The notes: generated by a model not told the origin, from the letters alone. A DNA stretch of 64,000 nucleotides from Lutispora sp003527145 (GCA_029983695.1 JASBZB010000024.1:1-64000), one strand, 5' to 3'. Positions 44,029-53,550 are shown, numbered from the stretch's first letter. Program-made: numbers and translations.

Positions 44029-44051
44029 ATGCATTACTTTGTATTTTTATA

Positions 44052-44825
44052 CTATTTTGCCTGGCTTAAAGCCTTTTCTGCCAAAGCTTTGAAGCTTTCG
44101 CCTGAGTGACTTGCTCCGCCTGTTGCATCAACCTTTGATATGTCCTGGGCTGCAACAAGATCTGCACCGAATTTCTCGTATGCCGCGACTAGGTCAACAT
44201 TTTTAACCTGCTTGAAGGTTGCCTTGTAGCCTTCGTCCTGTGTCTTGTTCACAAATGCTTTTGATGAAACCTCATCATAAGCGGCAGCTGTTATTTTGCC
44301 TTCCGCAACCGTGATTGAAACGAAAGGTGTCCAGCCTCTTTCATCTTCTTTTCCTGCTGCTTTGAAGTTCCCGTCTTTGAGCTTGTCTCCGTCTTTTGCT
44401 TGTGCGATAGCTTCAGCAGCCAATGTTTTGAAATTAGTGAAGGAGCCTGTAGCGCCTGTGACAGCAGCAACTTTCTCTGAATCCTGAGCGGCAACAAGTC
44501 CTTCGCCCATCTGCTTATAAACTGCAACTATGTCAACATTTTTAGCATCTTTGAATGCCTTGTGATATTCTGTATCTTCTGATTTGTACATGCCTCTTAC
44601 TTCATCATATTTCACTTCGGAGATTTTACCGTCTTTAACTACTACGGTAATTTCAGGTGTCCAGCCTCTTTCGTCTGTGTCACCCTTTGCCGTATAAGTA
44701 CCATCTTTGTAAGCAGCCTCATTGATTGCCGGTGGAGCTGCTGCAGGTTCGGTCTTTGGTGCGCATGCTGCAGCCATAGCTACTACTAAGACTGCTATAA
44801 GGGCTAATGATAATAACTTTTTCAT
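44052..44825 (-). CDS. Lipoprotein with two tandem FMN-binding-like domains
   Basis: 257 residues. A lipoprotein signal ends in MAAAC (Cys21). Two homologous domains follow: about 40-143 and 147-257. Each starts with DG(T/N)(Y/F), has DERGWTP and ITVxxGKI, and ends with a motif near the flavinylation consensus: VTGATGSF in the first, TGGASHSG in the second. Extracellular lipoproteins with two FMN domains, such as Listeria PplA, carry electrons out of the cell, which is a possible role here. Covalent FMN is inferred, not shown; the second motif departs from SGAT. No ApbE flavin transferase lies nearby. Confidence 0.8.
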   Translation of the reverse strand: MKKLLSLALIAVLVVAMAAACAPKTEPAAAPPAINEAAYKDGTYTAKGDTDERGWTPEITVVVKDGKISEVKYDEVRGMYKSEDTEYHKAFKDAKNVDIVAVYKQMGEGLVAAQDSEKVAAVTGATGSFTNFKTLAAEAIAQAKDGDKLKDGNFKAAGKEDERGWTPFVSITVAEGKITAAAYDEVSSKAFVNKTQDEGYKATFKQVKNVDLVAAYEKFGADLVAAQDISKVDATGGASHSGESFKALAEKALSQAK

Positions 44826-45077
44826 TTCGAATTCCCTTCCCCTTTCGAGAGTTTGTTAATAATTTTACATTTTTATTATATCATAACAATAAAAAAAATA
44901 AATAGTTTTATTACAAAATTTATAGATATTTCATAAATAATATTGGCATAGAAAATACTATGAATATAAAATCAGAAAAACTGCTTCTATTATAAGTCCA
45001 CAATGATATAATAATAATATTAAGCAGTAACCACAGCTGCTCAGGGCGGCTGTATTTTAAAATTATGGGGGGTTGTT

Positions 45078-46163
45078 ATGCATACGCCATTATTAGAAAT
45101 TGATATGACAAAAATCAAATACAATGCCCAAAAAATTAAAGATCTTTGTCAAAAATCAGGCATTGATATTTGCATTGTAACAAAAGGGTTTTGTGCTGAA
45201 CTGCCTGTTGTTGAAGCCCTCGTTGAAGACGGACATAATTTTTTTGGCGATGCAAGGATACAAAATATTGCAAAGGTTAAAAGGAAGTTCCCTGATGTGA
45301 AGTATATGATGATCAGGATCCCCAAAATAAGCGAAGCGGAAGAAGTCATCAGATACGCTGATATCAGTCTTCAATCCCAGCTTGAGGTCATAAAAGCTTA
45401 TTCGGACAAGGCAGAGAGCATGGGGAAAGTGCATAGCATCATACTGATGATAGATGTAGGCGACCTGAGAGAAGGGGTATTGCCGGAAGATTCAGGGACG
45501 CTGGTGGGGGAGATCCTCGCGATGAATGGAGTAAAGCTCATAGGGATAGGTACGAATGTCGGCTGCTACGGAGGAATTCTGCCCACAGCAGAAAATACAA
45601 CAGTTTTGGTGAACTTGAGAGATAGCCTGGAAAAGGATCATAAAGTAGAACTGCCCATAATATCCGGAGGCTCTACCTGTGCTCTAAAGCTATTGAGAGA
45701 AGGAAAGCTGCCGAAGGGAATAAACAATTTGAGGATTGGGGAGGCTGTACTCCTTGGAGAGGACAGCACCAACGGATTGTTTATTGAAAATCTCCATCAA
45801 GATGCTTTCATATTGAAGGCGGAAGTGGTGGAGCTCAGGCAAAAACCCTCTGTTCCAATAGGCCGGAGCGGCTATGATGCCTTCGGAAACCCGCCTGTGT
45901 TCCTGGACAAAGGAATAAGGAAGAGAGCTATACTGGCTGTCGGACGCCAGGATGTAAGAATAGAAGCTCTCACTCCGATTTCTGAAGGCATGGAGATATT
46001 GGGAGGAAGCAGCGATCATTTGATAGTGGATGTAACGGCCAGCAAGGAGAAGGTCGAGCCCGGAAGCCTGATCTCTTTCCGCTGCGCCTATTCCGCCGTA
46101 CTGAGCCTTACCACATCCTCCTATGTGGAAAAGGTTTTTACGCCTCTGGCTTCTGGCCGCTAG
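45078..46163 (+). CDS. PLP-dependent alanine/ornithine racemase-type enzyme
   Basis: 361 residues, fold-type III PLP enzyme. CIVTKGFCAE holds the expected Schiff-base lysine (Lys35). LMIDVGDLREGV, GIGTNVGCYGG, ISGGSTCALKLL and LRIGEAVLLGED are conserved in the family that includes ornithine racemase (Orr) and the predicted YhfX-like racemases. It would interconvert L- and D- forms of an amino acid; the substrate is not settled. The last seven residues, TPLASGR, and the TAG stop are encoded by a dispersed repeat copy that starts at about 46145. The ATG follows a run of G (GGGGGG). Confidence 0.82.
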   Translation: MHTPLLEIDMTKIKYNAQKIKDLCQKSGIDICIVTKGFCAELPVVEALVEDGHNFFGDARIQNIAKVKRKFPDVKYMMIRIPKISEAEEVIRYADISLQSQLEVIKAYSDKAESMGKVHSIILMIDVGDLREGVLPEDSGTLVGEILAMNGVKLIGIGTNVGCYGGILPTAENTTVLVNLRDSLEKDHKVELPIISGGSTCALKLLREGKLPKGINNLRIGEAVLLGEDSTNGLFIENLHQDAFILKAEVVELRQKPSVPIGRSGYDAFGNPPVFLDKGIRKRAILAVGRQDVRIEALTPISEGMEILGGSSDHLIVDVTASKEKVEPGSLISFRCAYSAVLSLTTSSYVEKVFTPLASGR

Positions 46164-46376
46164 CCTCTGGTATTAGGGATTCCTTATGTGATAGAACTCA
46201 GGATTCAGAGCTCAGGGTGCATGTATTTCTTACGGGCCGCAGGAGACTGAGAACACGGATTAGCATGAAGGCAGATAGGCAAATAGGCAAATGGGAGAAG
46301 GCGGAAACCACTGAAGGATCTTTCGTGTTAATTCGTGAAAAATTCCGTATATTTCAGTGGTTCCCGTCTCCTCTTT
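46145..46376. repeat. Largest composite dispersed repeat cluster
   Basis: In order: TCTGGCTTCTGGCCGCTAGC, GGGATTCCTTATG, GAACTCAGGATTCAGAGCTC, GAACACGGATTAGC, GGCAAATAGGCAAATGG, then an inverted pair GGAGAAGGCGGAAACCACTG and TTTCAGTGGTTCCCGTCTCC followed by CTTTTTT. Its left edge codes for the end of the racemase; its right edge ends just before the YkvI-like gene, where the hairpin plus T-run could act as a terminator. Confidence 0.75.
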
Positions 46377-46390
46377 TTTGCATTTTCTTG

Positions 46391-47452
46391 CTATTGGGGC
46401 TTAAGCTTTGCCGCCTTCCCATAATAAATTATATAAACTATAAGAAATATGGATAAGGCTCCGAAGAGCGGGTAAAAGAAAGCCACGAGGGATTTGAAAT
46501 TAAAGAGAGACAGCGGAATGGAGCACAATACTATAGCAGTGCATACAGCTTTATAGCTGTATTTTTTTTTGTTTGACAATCTGTTTGCCAGGCTGAACAC
46601 ATCCGAAACAGCAGTGGAATATATTTCTCCCCAGATGCATAAAGCCAATGCATATCTGAAATAAGGATGGAATCCTCTGGTTATGTATATCATAGGCAAG
46701 GACTTATCCAACACTTGAGGCATATCGGTTAAAATCAGAGCATTAAGCAAAAAAGCCAGCACCATTAAGCCGAAACCGCCTATGAAAGCCCCCATAGACA
46801 ATGCTTTTCTGCTTTTTATATCCTGAGGAAAAGCTGTCAAAACTCCTAAAGAAAGCATAAGGTTATAGGCGCAATAAAAAAACATAAAGAAAAAAGCCTT
46901 AAAAGCGGATGCGTTTTCAGGAATACCTATATGAGGCCACAGAACTAGCATATTTTTATCCTTAAACGATGCTATAGATGCTAATATCACAACGGCAGAA
47001 ATAGCCGGCACGATGATTGAATTTACGCTCAGCAAGCCCTCTATGGATTTAAATACCGCCAGCAAGGTTAAAATGCATATGATGGCGATTCCATAGATCT
47101 TCGGTAGATGAAAATAAGCCTTAAAAATCTCGCAGCTGCCGGAAAACATGATGGAAGTGCCTAAAAATAAGAATAAGGTTATTATGGCATCATAAAAGCT
47201 TCCTATCTTACCGCCGCAAAGCTTGCAGACGAAATCCCTGTAATTGAAAGCCTTAAGCCGGTCTGAAATATTGAATACGGAAACAGCTGTAATAATAAAT
47301 ACAAAGCCTGAGAGCAAAAGAGTGATCATCCCGTATGCTCCGAATACGGAAAAAAACTGCATTATTTCTTGCCCTGATGCATATCCCGCCCCGATGACGG
47401 TTCCGATAAATGCGGCTCCTATTCTGAATGATAGGACTAACCTTTTTTTCAA
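46391..47452 (-). CDS. YkvI-like membrane transporter (COG3949)
   Basis: 353 residues with 10 or so membrane helices. IGAAFIGTVIGAGYASGQEI at the N-terminus is the signature of the YkvI branch of the APC superfamily (LeuT fold), where unwound helix 1 binds substrate. Substrate is unknown. The start is a TTG at 47452 with GGGGGGAT upstream. It is divergent from the ArsR-CadA operon with 207 bases between, and shares that gap with the metal-responsive operator, but its own promoter side shows no operator copy. Confidence 0.78.
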   Translation of the reverse strand: MKKRLVLSFRIGAAFIGTVIGAGYASGQEIMQFFSVFGAYGMITLLLSGFVFIITAVSVFNISDRLKAFNYRDFVCKLCGGKIGSFYDAIITLFLFLGTSIMFSGSCEIFKAYFHLPKIYGIAIICILTLLAVFKSIEGLLSVNSIIVPAISAVVILASIASFKDKNMLVLWPHIGIPENASAFKAFFFMFFYCAYNLMLSLGVLTAFPQDIKSRKALSMGAFIGGFGLMVLAFLLNALILTDMPQVLDKSLPMIYITRGFHPYFRYALALCIWGEIYSTAVSDVFSLANRLSNKKKYSYKAVCTAIVLCSIPLSLFNFKSLVAFFYPLFGALSIFLIVYIIYYGKAAKLKPQ

Positions 47453-47574
47453 AAAAATCCCCCCTTCAATCTATTATATTTTTACAACTGCAGTAATATG
47501 TGACTTATCACGCCGCCTGCAAATCTTCATATGAATTGAGAGCATTGTTAAATCACATAAAAATTTAAATCCTA

Positions 47575-47603
47575 TTGACAAAGCTGATATAAAGGCATAA
47601 AAT
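47575..47603 (+). promoter_or_regulatory. Sigma-A promoter of the arsR-cadA operon
   Basis: TTGACA at 47575-47580, 17 bases, TAAAAT at 47598-47603. The operator begins eight bases further on, covering the expected transcription start. Confidence 0.8.
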
Positions 47604-47611
47604 ATCAGTGA

Positions 47612-47643
47612 ACATATGAACAAGTATTCATACGTTCATATGT
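47612..47643. promoter_or_regulatory. ArsR/SmtB-type operator
   Basis: ACATATGAAC, 12-base spacer, GTTCATATGT: a perfect 10-base inverted repeat of the ATATGAAC type bound by CadC/CzrA-like repressors. It overlaps the start of transcription and ends two bases before the ribosome site AAAGGAGGTG. Confidence 0.8.
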
Positions 47644-47659
47644 AAAAGGAGGTGCATAG

Positions 47660-48028
47660 ATGATGGATGATAAGACAAAGGTTGACTGCTGTGAGAGCAA
47701 TATAATACATGAGGACATAGTAAAAAAAGTGCGGGACAATATGCCTGATGAGGATTTGCTTTATGACATCTCGGATCTTTTCAGAGTATTCGGTGACAGC
47801 ACAAGAGTAAAAATATTGCATGTACTTTTTGAAGCAGAGATGTGTGTTTGTGATATTGCCGCTCTTTTGAATATGAATCAATCTGCAATTTCCCATCAGC
47901 TAAGAATATTAAAGGATGCAAGGCTTGTAAAAAACAGAAGGGAAGGCAAAGTAATCTATTATTCCCTGGATGATGAACACGTAAAACATATATTTGACCA
48001 GGCAATGGCTCACATCAAGCATCGCTAG
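47660..48028 (+). CDS. ArsR/SmtB family metal-responsive repressor (CadC-like)
   Basis: 122 residues. A winged-helix core with LFRVFGDSTRVKILHVLFEAEMCVCD, LLNMNQSAISHQLRILKDARLV as the recognition helix and a GKVIYYSLDDEHV wing. CVC in the third helix is the alpha3 metal-site motif of ArsR/CadC, and N-terminal Cys residues (DCCE) could complete a CadC-type cadmium/lead site. C-terminal Asp/His residues could form a zinc site (DDEHV and HIKH). The next gene is a metal-exporting ATPase and the operator lies at its own promoter, so it is autoregulated and de-repressed by Zn, Cd or Pb. Confidence 0.9.
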   Translation: MMDDKTKVDCCESNIIHEDIVKKVRDNMPDEDLLYDISDLFRVFGDSTRVKILHVLFEAEMCVCDIAALLNMNQSAISHQLRILKDARLVKNRREGKVIYYSLDDEHVKHIFDQAMAHIKHR

Positions 48029-48046
48029 GACAAACGGGGTAGCAGG

Positions 48047-48138
48047 GAAGACGGGAACCACTGAAAGACACTAAAATTCCGTGTTTACCGTAATATAAGA
48101 CCTAAAAGGAATGCCCTGGCTCTCGTAACTCGTAACTA
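48047..48138. repeat. Dispersed repeat copy inside the arsR-cadA operon
   Basis: ACGGGAACCACTGAAAGACA followed by TTCCGTGTTTACCG, a common arm with part of its inverted partner, then CTCGTAACTCGTAACTA. It fills the 128-base gap between arsR and cadA without breaking the operon. Confidence 0.6.
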
Positions 48139-48156
48139 CATTAAGGGGGAAAAGAT

Positions 48157-50277
48157 ATGGAAGAGGTATTAAAGAGAGAATTCATAATCAAAGGGCTCCA
48201 TTGCGCCAACTGCGCAGCTAAGATGGAGCGCGGCATCCAAAGCATCACGGGAGTTCACAAGGCTTCCATAGATTTTGTAGGCAGAAGATTGGTATTGGAA
48301 TACAAAAATCCAAAGGATGCGGAAAGAATATTGGATGAAGCAATAAAAACTATTGATAGCATAGAGGACGGTGTTGAGATCATAGAAAAAAAATCGGCGA
48401 TAAAAGAAGAGCCGGAGGGAAAAAATGAAATAAAAATGGAAATATGGAAGCTGGCTGCAGCGCTGCTTATTTACGCACTGGCTCACATATTTAAATCCTC
48501 GGAAGTTTTACGCTTGTCCTTATTCGCGGCAGCTTACGTGCTGGCCGGGGGAGAGGTAGTGTACAAGGCTTTCAGAAACCTTTTTAAGGGCAATTTATTT
48601 GATGAGAATTTCCTTATGACCATTGCCACCATAGGAGCCTTTGCTATAGGAGAATATCCTGAAGCTGCAGCGGTCATGATATTCTTTAATATAGGAGAGA
48701 TATTCCAGGACATGGCGGTAGACCGGTCCAGAAGATCCATCAAAGCATTGATGAATATCAGACCTGATCATGCAAATCTGGTACTGGACAATACGGTTCA
48801 GGAGGTATCTCCCGAAGATGTGCAAAGAGGCGATATCATTTTGGTCAAGCCGGGTGAGAGGATACCCTTAGACGGTACTGTTGTAAAAGGCGAAGCTTCT
48901 GTCGATACTGCTGCTCTTACGGGAGAATCGGCGCCGAGAAGCATAAAAGAAGGAGATGCAGTTTTAAGCGGCTTCATAGTCAAGGATAAAATGATAACCT
49001 TAAAAGTGGATAAAGAATATTCTCAATCCACAGTTGCAAAAATACTTGATCTTGTAGAAAATGCTGCTCTGAAGAAAGCTCCCACAGAGAACTTCATAAC
49101 CAAGTTTGCAAAGGTGTATACTCCTTTAGTGGTGTTCACCGCATTGGGGATAGCTTTGATACCATCATTTATTTATGGATTTGATACCTTCTCTCAATGG
49201 CTTTACAGAGCATTGATATTCTTGGTTGTATCCTGCCCCTGCGCTTTGGTGGTGTCCATACCCCTGAGCTTTTTCGGCGGTATCGGCGGCGCATCCAAAA
49301 AGGGCATCCTGGTGAAGGGCGGCAACTATTTAGAAGCCTTAAACAGCATCCATACAGTAGTGTTTGACAAAACCGGCACGCTGACCGAAGGTGTCTTTAA
49401 AGTCAACGAAATAGTCAATGAAAAGGATTATCCTATAGAAGGAGTTCTGGAATATGCTGCAGCTGCAGAAAGCTTTTCTGATCATCCAATAGCTCTTTCA
49501 ATAAAGGAAGCCTATGGGAAAAGTGTGGACCTGTCAAAAGTTCTTCACCATGAGGATGTAACGGGCAAGGGTATAAAAGCCAAAACAGAGTGGGGAGAAA
49601 TACTGGTAGGAAATGAAAAGCTTATGGAAAGCGAAGGCATCTCATATAAAGAGATTGACGCGCCGGGGACTATAGTTCATGTAGCTATAGAAGGAAATTA
49701 TGCAGGATATATATTGATATCCGATAAGCCTAAGTCAGACGCCAAAGAAACCGTGAAGGCATTAAAAGAAGCAGGAGTTAAAAAGGTTGTAATGCTTACG
49801 GGAGACAACAAGGCAGCGGCTATGAATGTAAAGCAGGCTTTGGGCCTCGATGAAGCTTATTATGAGCTTCTGCCTCAGGAAAAGGTAGCCATTCTGGAAA
49901 AAATAAAGGGCGAGAAATCAGAAAAAGGGAATATAGTATTTGTAGGAGACGGCATAAATGATGCTCCTGTACTGACCATGGCAGACATAGGGGTTGCTAT
50001 GGGCGGCCTTGGCTCAGATGCAGCTATAGAAGCCTCGGACATAGTGCTTATGACAGATGAACCTTCCAAGCTGGTTGAGGGCATCAAAGTCGCAGCCTTT
50101 ACAAGAAAGATAGTATTGCAGAACATAGTATTTGCGTTGGGAGTAAAGCTTATAGTGCTGGTGATGGGGGCATTTGGTCTTGCAACCATGTGGGAAGCAG
50201 TATTTGCAGATGTGGGCGTGGCCCTTATAGCAGTATTGAACGCCATGAGAGTTGTAAGAAGCTCAAACGATAGCTAG
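48157..50277 (+). CDS. cadA: Cd/Zn/Pb-exporting P1B-type ATPase
   Basis: 706 residues. An N-terminal heavy-metal-associated domain has GLHCANCAAKME. The membrane part includes SCPCALVVSIPLS (Cys360 and Cys362), the CPC site that with a Lys and Asp in later helices defines the Zn/Cd/Pb subgroup. DKTGTLTEG holds the phosphorylated Asp404, HP (SDHPIA) is in the N domain, and DGINDAPVLTMADIGVAMG is the hinge. It pumps divalent metal out using ATP. It is 128 bases after the ArsR repressor gene and clearly its target. A decayed paralog lies at 56846. Confidence 0.93.
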   Translation: MEEVLKREFIIKGLHCANCAAKMERGIQSITGVHKASIDFVGRRLVLEYKNPKDAERILDEAIKTIDSIEDGVEIIEKKSAIKEEPEGKNEIKMEIWKLAAALLIYALAHIFKSSEVLRLSLFAAAYVLAGGEVVYKAFRNLFKGNLFDENFLMTIATIGAFAIGEYPEAAAVMIFFNIGEIFQDMAVDRSRRSIKALMNIRPDHANLVLDNTVQEVSPEDVQRGDIILVKPGERIPLDGTVVKGEASVDTAALTGESAPRSIKEGDAVLSGFIVKDKMITLKVDKEYSQSTVAKILDLVENAALKKAPTENFITKFAKVYTPLVVFTALGIALIPSFIYGFDTFSQWLYRALIFLVVSCPCALVVSIPLSFFGGIGGASKKGILVKGGNYLEALNSIHTVVFDKTGTLTEGVFKVNEIVNEKDYPIEGVLEYAAAAESFSDHPIALSIKEAYGKSVDLSKVLHHEDVTGKGIKAKTEWGEILVGNEKLMESEGISYKEIDAPGTIVHVAIEGNYAGYILISDKPKSDAKETVKALKEAGVKKVVMLTGDNKAAAMNVKQALGLDEAYYELLPQEKVAILEKIKGEKSEKGNIVFVGDGINDAPVLTMADIGVAMGGLGSDAAIEASDIVLMTDEPSKLVEGIKVAAFTRKIVLQNIVFALGVKLIVLVMGAFGLATMWEAVFADVGVALIAVLNAMRVVRSSNDS

Positions 50278-50286
50278 TATAATTAA

Positions 50287-50334
50287 GGTGCTGTCTCTTT
50301 CTTAATGCATGAAACATTATTTTGATACAGCACC
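50287..50334. repeat. Hairpin downstream of cadA
   Basis: GGTGCTGT (50287-50294) and ACAGCACC (50327-50334) are perfect inverted 8-base ends with a 32-base interior and no T-run. It may be a weak terminator or the ends of a tiny mobile element; AT-rich DNA without features follows up to 50451. Confidence 0.45.
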
Positions 50335-50451
50335 ATCTATGAATATTTGTATAAAACAGACTATATATTTATAAATATTATGTTATGCAGTAAGGTTCCG
50401 TGTTTGGATTTATATTTTTTGCTGATTTAGATAATTATCGGATTCTCTGCA

Positions 50452-51987
50452 TTATTCCCCATTATCTATTGCTTTATTTCCTTGAGCTTTAACTTTACCA
50501 TATTCAGTATATTTGCTAAACGCAATATAGCTTACAGAAATTATAGTGAATAATAGAAATACAGCTGAAATTGGTCTTGCAAAAAATATAGATATATCTC
50601 CACTGGATATAATCAATGCTTGCCTTAGAGAGCTTTCAAGTATGGGACTTAATATCATAGCGATAACAAGAGGTGCCAGCGGGAAATCATATTTACGCAT
50701 GATATAGCCTAAAATGCCTCCCAAAAACATAACCCACACACTAAAAATATTATTGCCATATACATAAGATCCAATTACGCACAACACGATAACAATGGAG
50801 AAAAGCTGAGATTTTGGTACTTTTAATATTAGTGCAAAAGCACGAATTGCAATCTTTGCAAATATATATAGAAAGATCCCGGATATTAATAATCCCATAA
50901 ATATGGCATACATTGTAGCAGCATGTTTTGTAAAAACTAATGGACCGGGAGTCAATCCAGCTAACACAAAAGCACCTAGAAGAACTGCTGTAGTGCCGTC
51001 TCCAGGAATACCTAAGGCTATAGTGGGAATAAGAGCTGCTCCGCATACAGCATTGTTTGCAGTTTCGGGGGCTAAAACTCCTTCAACAACTCCGGTGCCG
51101 AATTTCTCCGGATGTTTAGAAGTTTTTTGCGCAATCCCATAGGCCCCAAAGGCTGCTGCGGTTCCACCAAGTCCGGGAAGGGCGCCAAAAAATGCTCCTA
51201 TTATTCCTGAACGAAGTACTAGCATACGCATGGACCAAAATTCCTTAAAAGTAAGTCTGTCACCTTTTTCTGAGACATTTATGTTTGCATCTGTCTTTTC
51301 ATCGCCTGTTGCTGTCATGCCTTTTTCTGCCAGGGTCAGTATTTCTGATAATGCGAATAATCCCATTAATAAAGGTATATAAGGTATCCCTTCAAGTAGC
51401 GTAGTTGTACCAAAAGTAAACCGTTCAGAACCAAGTATGGGATCAAGGCCGACTAAGGATAGAACTATGCCGAAAACAGCTACAATCAATCCCTTAAGTA
51501 TAGATTTGCCTGAAACCGAGGCTACAATTGTTAAAGAAAGTAAAACCAGAGAAAAATATTCTGCGGGTCCGAATTTCAAAGCAACTTTTGCCAAAGGTTC
51601 TGCACAAAGTATAAGAAGCAGTATACCAAAGATATCACCGGATAATGATCCATATAAAGCCGCATCCAATGCTTTTAGGGCCTTTCCTTGTTTTGCCATC
51701 GGATAACCATCAAGCAAAGTAGCTGAAGCGGTAGGGGTACCTGGTGTATTAATCAAAATTGCAGAGATTGAGCCTCCATATATTCCACCTCTATATATTC
51801 CAATGAGCAGCATCATTGAGAAAATCGGAGACATATAAAAGGTTAAAGGAAGAAAGATTACTATTGCCATGGTAGGGCCTAAACCTGGTATAGCTCCAAG
51901 TATAATTCCGCTTACAATACCCACTATAGCAATTGCAAAATTCTCCCAGTGGAAAAGTATAGATGCTGCCTGATAAAATATATCCAA
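50452..51987 (-). CDS. tctA: Tripartite tricarboxylate transporter, large permease TctA
   Basis: 511 residues, about 12 helices. GIYRGGIYGGSISAILINTPG and AIPGLGPTMAIVIFLP near the N-terminus and GALPGLGGTAAAFGAYG in the middle are the duplicated TctA signatures. It forms the channel of the TTT system that imports carboxylates with sodium or protons. A TTG start is used, with AGGAGTG seven bases upstream. It is last in a tctC-tctB-tctA run, 39 bases after tctB. The substrate is defined by TctC and is unknown. Confidence 0.93.
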   Translation of the reverse strand: MDIFYQAASILFHWENFAIAIVGIVSGIILGAIPGLGPTMAIVIFLPLTFYMSPIFSMMLLIGIYRGGIYGGSISAILINTPGTPTASATLLDGYPMAKQGKALKALDAALYGSLSGDIFGILLLILCAEPLAKVALKFGPAEYFSLVLLSLTIVASVSGKSILKGLIVAVFGIVLSLVGLDPILGSERFTFGTTTLLEGIPYIPLLMGLFALSEILTLAEKGMTATGDEKTDANINVSEKGDRLTFKEFWSMRMLVLRSGIIGAFFGALPGLGGTAAAFGAYGIAQKTSKHPEKFGTGVVEGVLAPETANNAVCGAALIPTIALGIPGDGTTAVLLGAFVLAGLTPGPLVFTKHAATMYAIFMGLLISGIFLYIFAKIAIRAFALILKVPKSQLFSIVIVLCVIGSYVYGNNIFSVWVMFLGGILGYIMRKYDFPLAPLVIAMILSPILESSLRQALIISSGDISIFFARPISAVFLLFTIISVSYIAFSKYTEYGKVKAQGNKAIDNGE

Positions 51988-52026
51988 TCTAAATCACTCC
52001 TATCTAGTATTTTTATTATGACATTG

Positions 52027-52491
52027 CTATGGGAGAGGAATCATCATTAATCTAAAGAAAATAAAATAAACTGCGGTTGTTGTAATGACAGATAAAGCTA
52101 CTATTTTTACTGGGTTCTTCACACCGAAATTCAGCATTAAGCAAATAAGAACTATAGTAGTCGATACGAAATAACCTATATATGGAATTGCCAGTATGTA
52201 AACTCCAATTATACTTATAGTAAAAAAAACTTTTAAAAAATTGGATTTTACTTTCTCCGCTGTGATTTCCGGATTATTATTTTTACTGACTGATGAAATA
52301 CATAACATAAAGGACAGTAAGGCTAATATCCCGAACCAGAGTTTTGGAAAGAAATCAGCCTTTATTATACTTATCTCATTTTGATTTATGTATACTTGCT
52401 TTGGAACAAGTACAAAATAGCAAAATAGTGAAAAGATTAACAAAGAGATTCCGATAGCTAAATCTGAGTTTTTACGTTTCAATTGGAACAT
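52027..52491 (-). CDS. tctB: Tripartite tricarboxylate transporter, small permease TctB
   Basis: 154 residues with four hydrophobic segments in the TctB arrangement: one after the short N-terminus, one near 45-60, then two near 85-125 with IPYIGYFVSTTIVLICLMLNFG. Sequence is poorly conserved in this family, so the call rests on length, helix layout and position between tctC and tctA. Confidence 0.85.
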   Translation of the reverse strand: MFQLKRKNSDLAIGISLLIFSLFCYFVLVPKQVYINQNEISIIKADFFPKLWFGILALLSFMLCISSVSKNNNPEITAEKVKSNFLKVFFTISIIGVYILAIPYIGYFVSTTIVLICLMLNFGVKNPVKIVALSVITTTAVYFIFFRLMMIPLP

Positions 52492-52563
52492 AATAAGTCA
52501 CCCCCTAATGATTCTTATTAAGTCAGCCAAGAAGATATAATTTCTTGGCTGACTAATTTTTTG

Positions 52564-53550
52564 CTATTGCACTAAACCTATATTTTTCAAAACCTCGCCA
52601 AATTTTTCAAATTCCTGTTTGACGTATTTCTCAGTATCATTGCTATTTAGGTAAGCGGGAGCAATGTTCATGGAATTCATAACCTTTATGAAATCAGGAT
52701 CTTTTACTCCTTCCTCAAATGCTTTTTCAAGAATGCTAACTTTTGATTCAGGTATATCTTTAGGTGCTACCACTGTTAAATATGCTGGTGCAGCCACGTC
52801 ATACCCTGATTGCATTAAAGTTTTAACTCCTGGGAGATTCGGGCTTTCTTCTGATGATAGAATCGCCAATACTCTCATATCGCCTGATTCTACATGCGGT
52901 ACATCTTCGCCTGCTACAGCACATGCATCTACATGTCCTCCAAGAACACCTGCAACGGCTTTAGCACCAGTTCCTAATGGGACATGTTCCCATTTAATAC
53001 CTAATTCATGTGCCAATTGCTCCATGGCAATCATTGGAGATGAGCCACTAGTTGATACGCCGTATTTTACCTTGCCAGGATTTTCTTTAGCATAAGTTAA
53101 AAATTCTTCAAGGTTTTGCCATGAGGCATCAGACTTAACACTTAAAGTATATGTAAATACCCCAAATCTGCATATTTGTTTAAAATCGTTTACAGGATCA
53201 TAGGGTACTTCTCTCAGGTGAGGATTAATAGCTCCAGCTGAAGATATTAAAATACCGAGGCTATATCCATCAGGCTTTTCTTTGGACGTAGCTGAAAGAG
53301 CAACTGCGGTAGCTCCTCCTTCGCGATTTTCCGCCACTACAGGCTGACCGAGAACTTTTGATGCTGCATCAGCCATTGCGCGGGAAGAAAGGTCTGTAGA
53401 GCCGCCTGGGGCCAAGCCTATGAGCATTTTTACAGGCTTTGTCGGGTAGGAATCAGGTGAGTTTTGGGAAGCTTCTTGTGAACATGCAGCAAGTAAGCAC
53501 AAAGAGATTAATAGAGTAAATGCAAATAGAATGCGTCTTGAAATTTTCAT
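52564..53550 (-). CDS. tctC: Tripartite tricarboxylate transporter substrate-binding lipoprotein TctC
   Basis: 328 residues. A lipoprotein signal ends in LLAAC (Cys23). The Bug/TctC fold is clear: YPTKPVKMLIGLAPGGSTDL at the start, VVAENREGGATAVALS, then PHLREVPYDPVNDFKQI and GVSTSGSSPMIAME. Two domains close round a carboxylate ligand outside the cell. No ligand can be named; the adjacent aldolase and amidase genes suggest a hydroxy-diacid or a related breakdown product. Confidence 0.93.
   Translation of the reverse strand: MKISRRILFAFTLLISLCLLAACSQEASQNSPDSYPTKPVKMLIGLAPGGSTDLSSRAMADAASKVLGQPVVAENREGGATAVALSATSKEKPDGYSLGILISSAGAINPHLREVPYDPVNDFKQICRFGVFTYTLSVKSDASWQNLEEFLTYAKENPGKVKYGVSTSGSSPMIAMEQLAHELGIKWEHVPLGTGAKAVAGVLGGHVDACAVAGEDVPHVESGDMRVLAILSSEESPNLPGVKTLMQSGYDVAAPAYLTVVAPKDIPESKVSILEKAFEEGVKDPDFIKVMNSMNIAPAYLNSNDTEKYVKQEFEKFGEVLKNIGLVQ

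Noticed and set aside
50287..50334. Ends of an insertion sequence.
   Set aside because: Only 8-base ends, 32 bases apart, no transposase and no visible target duplication.
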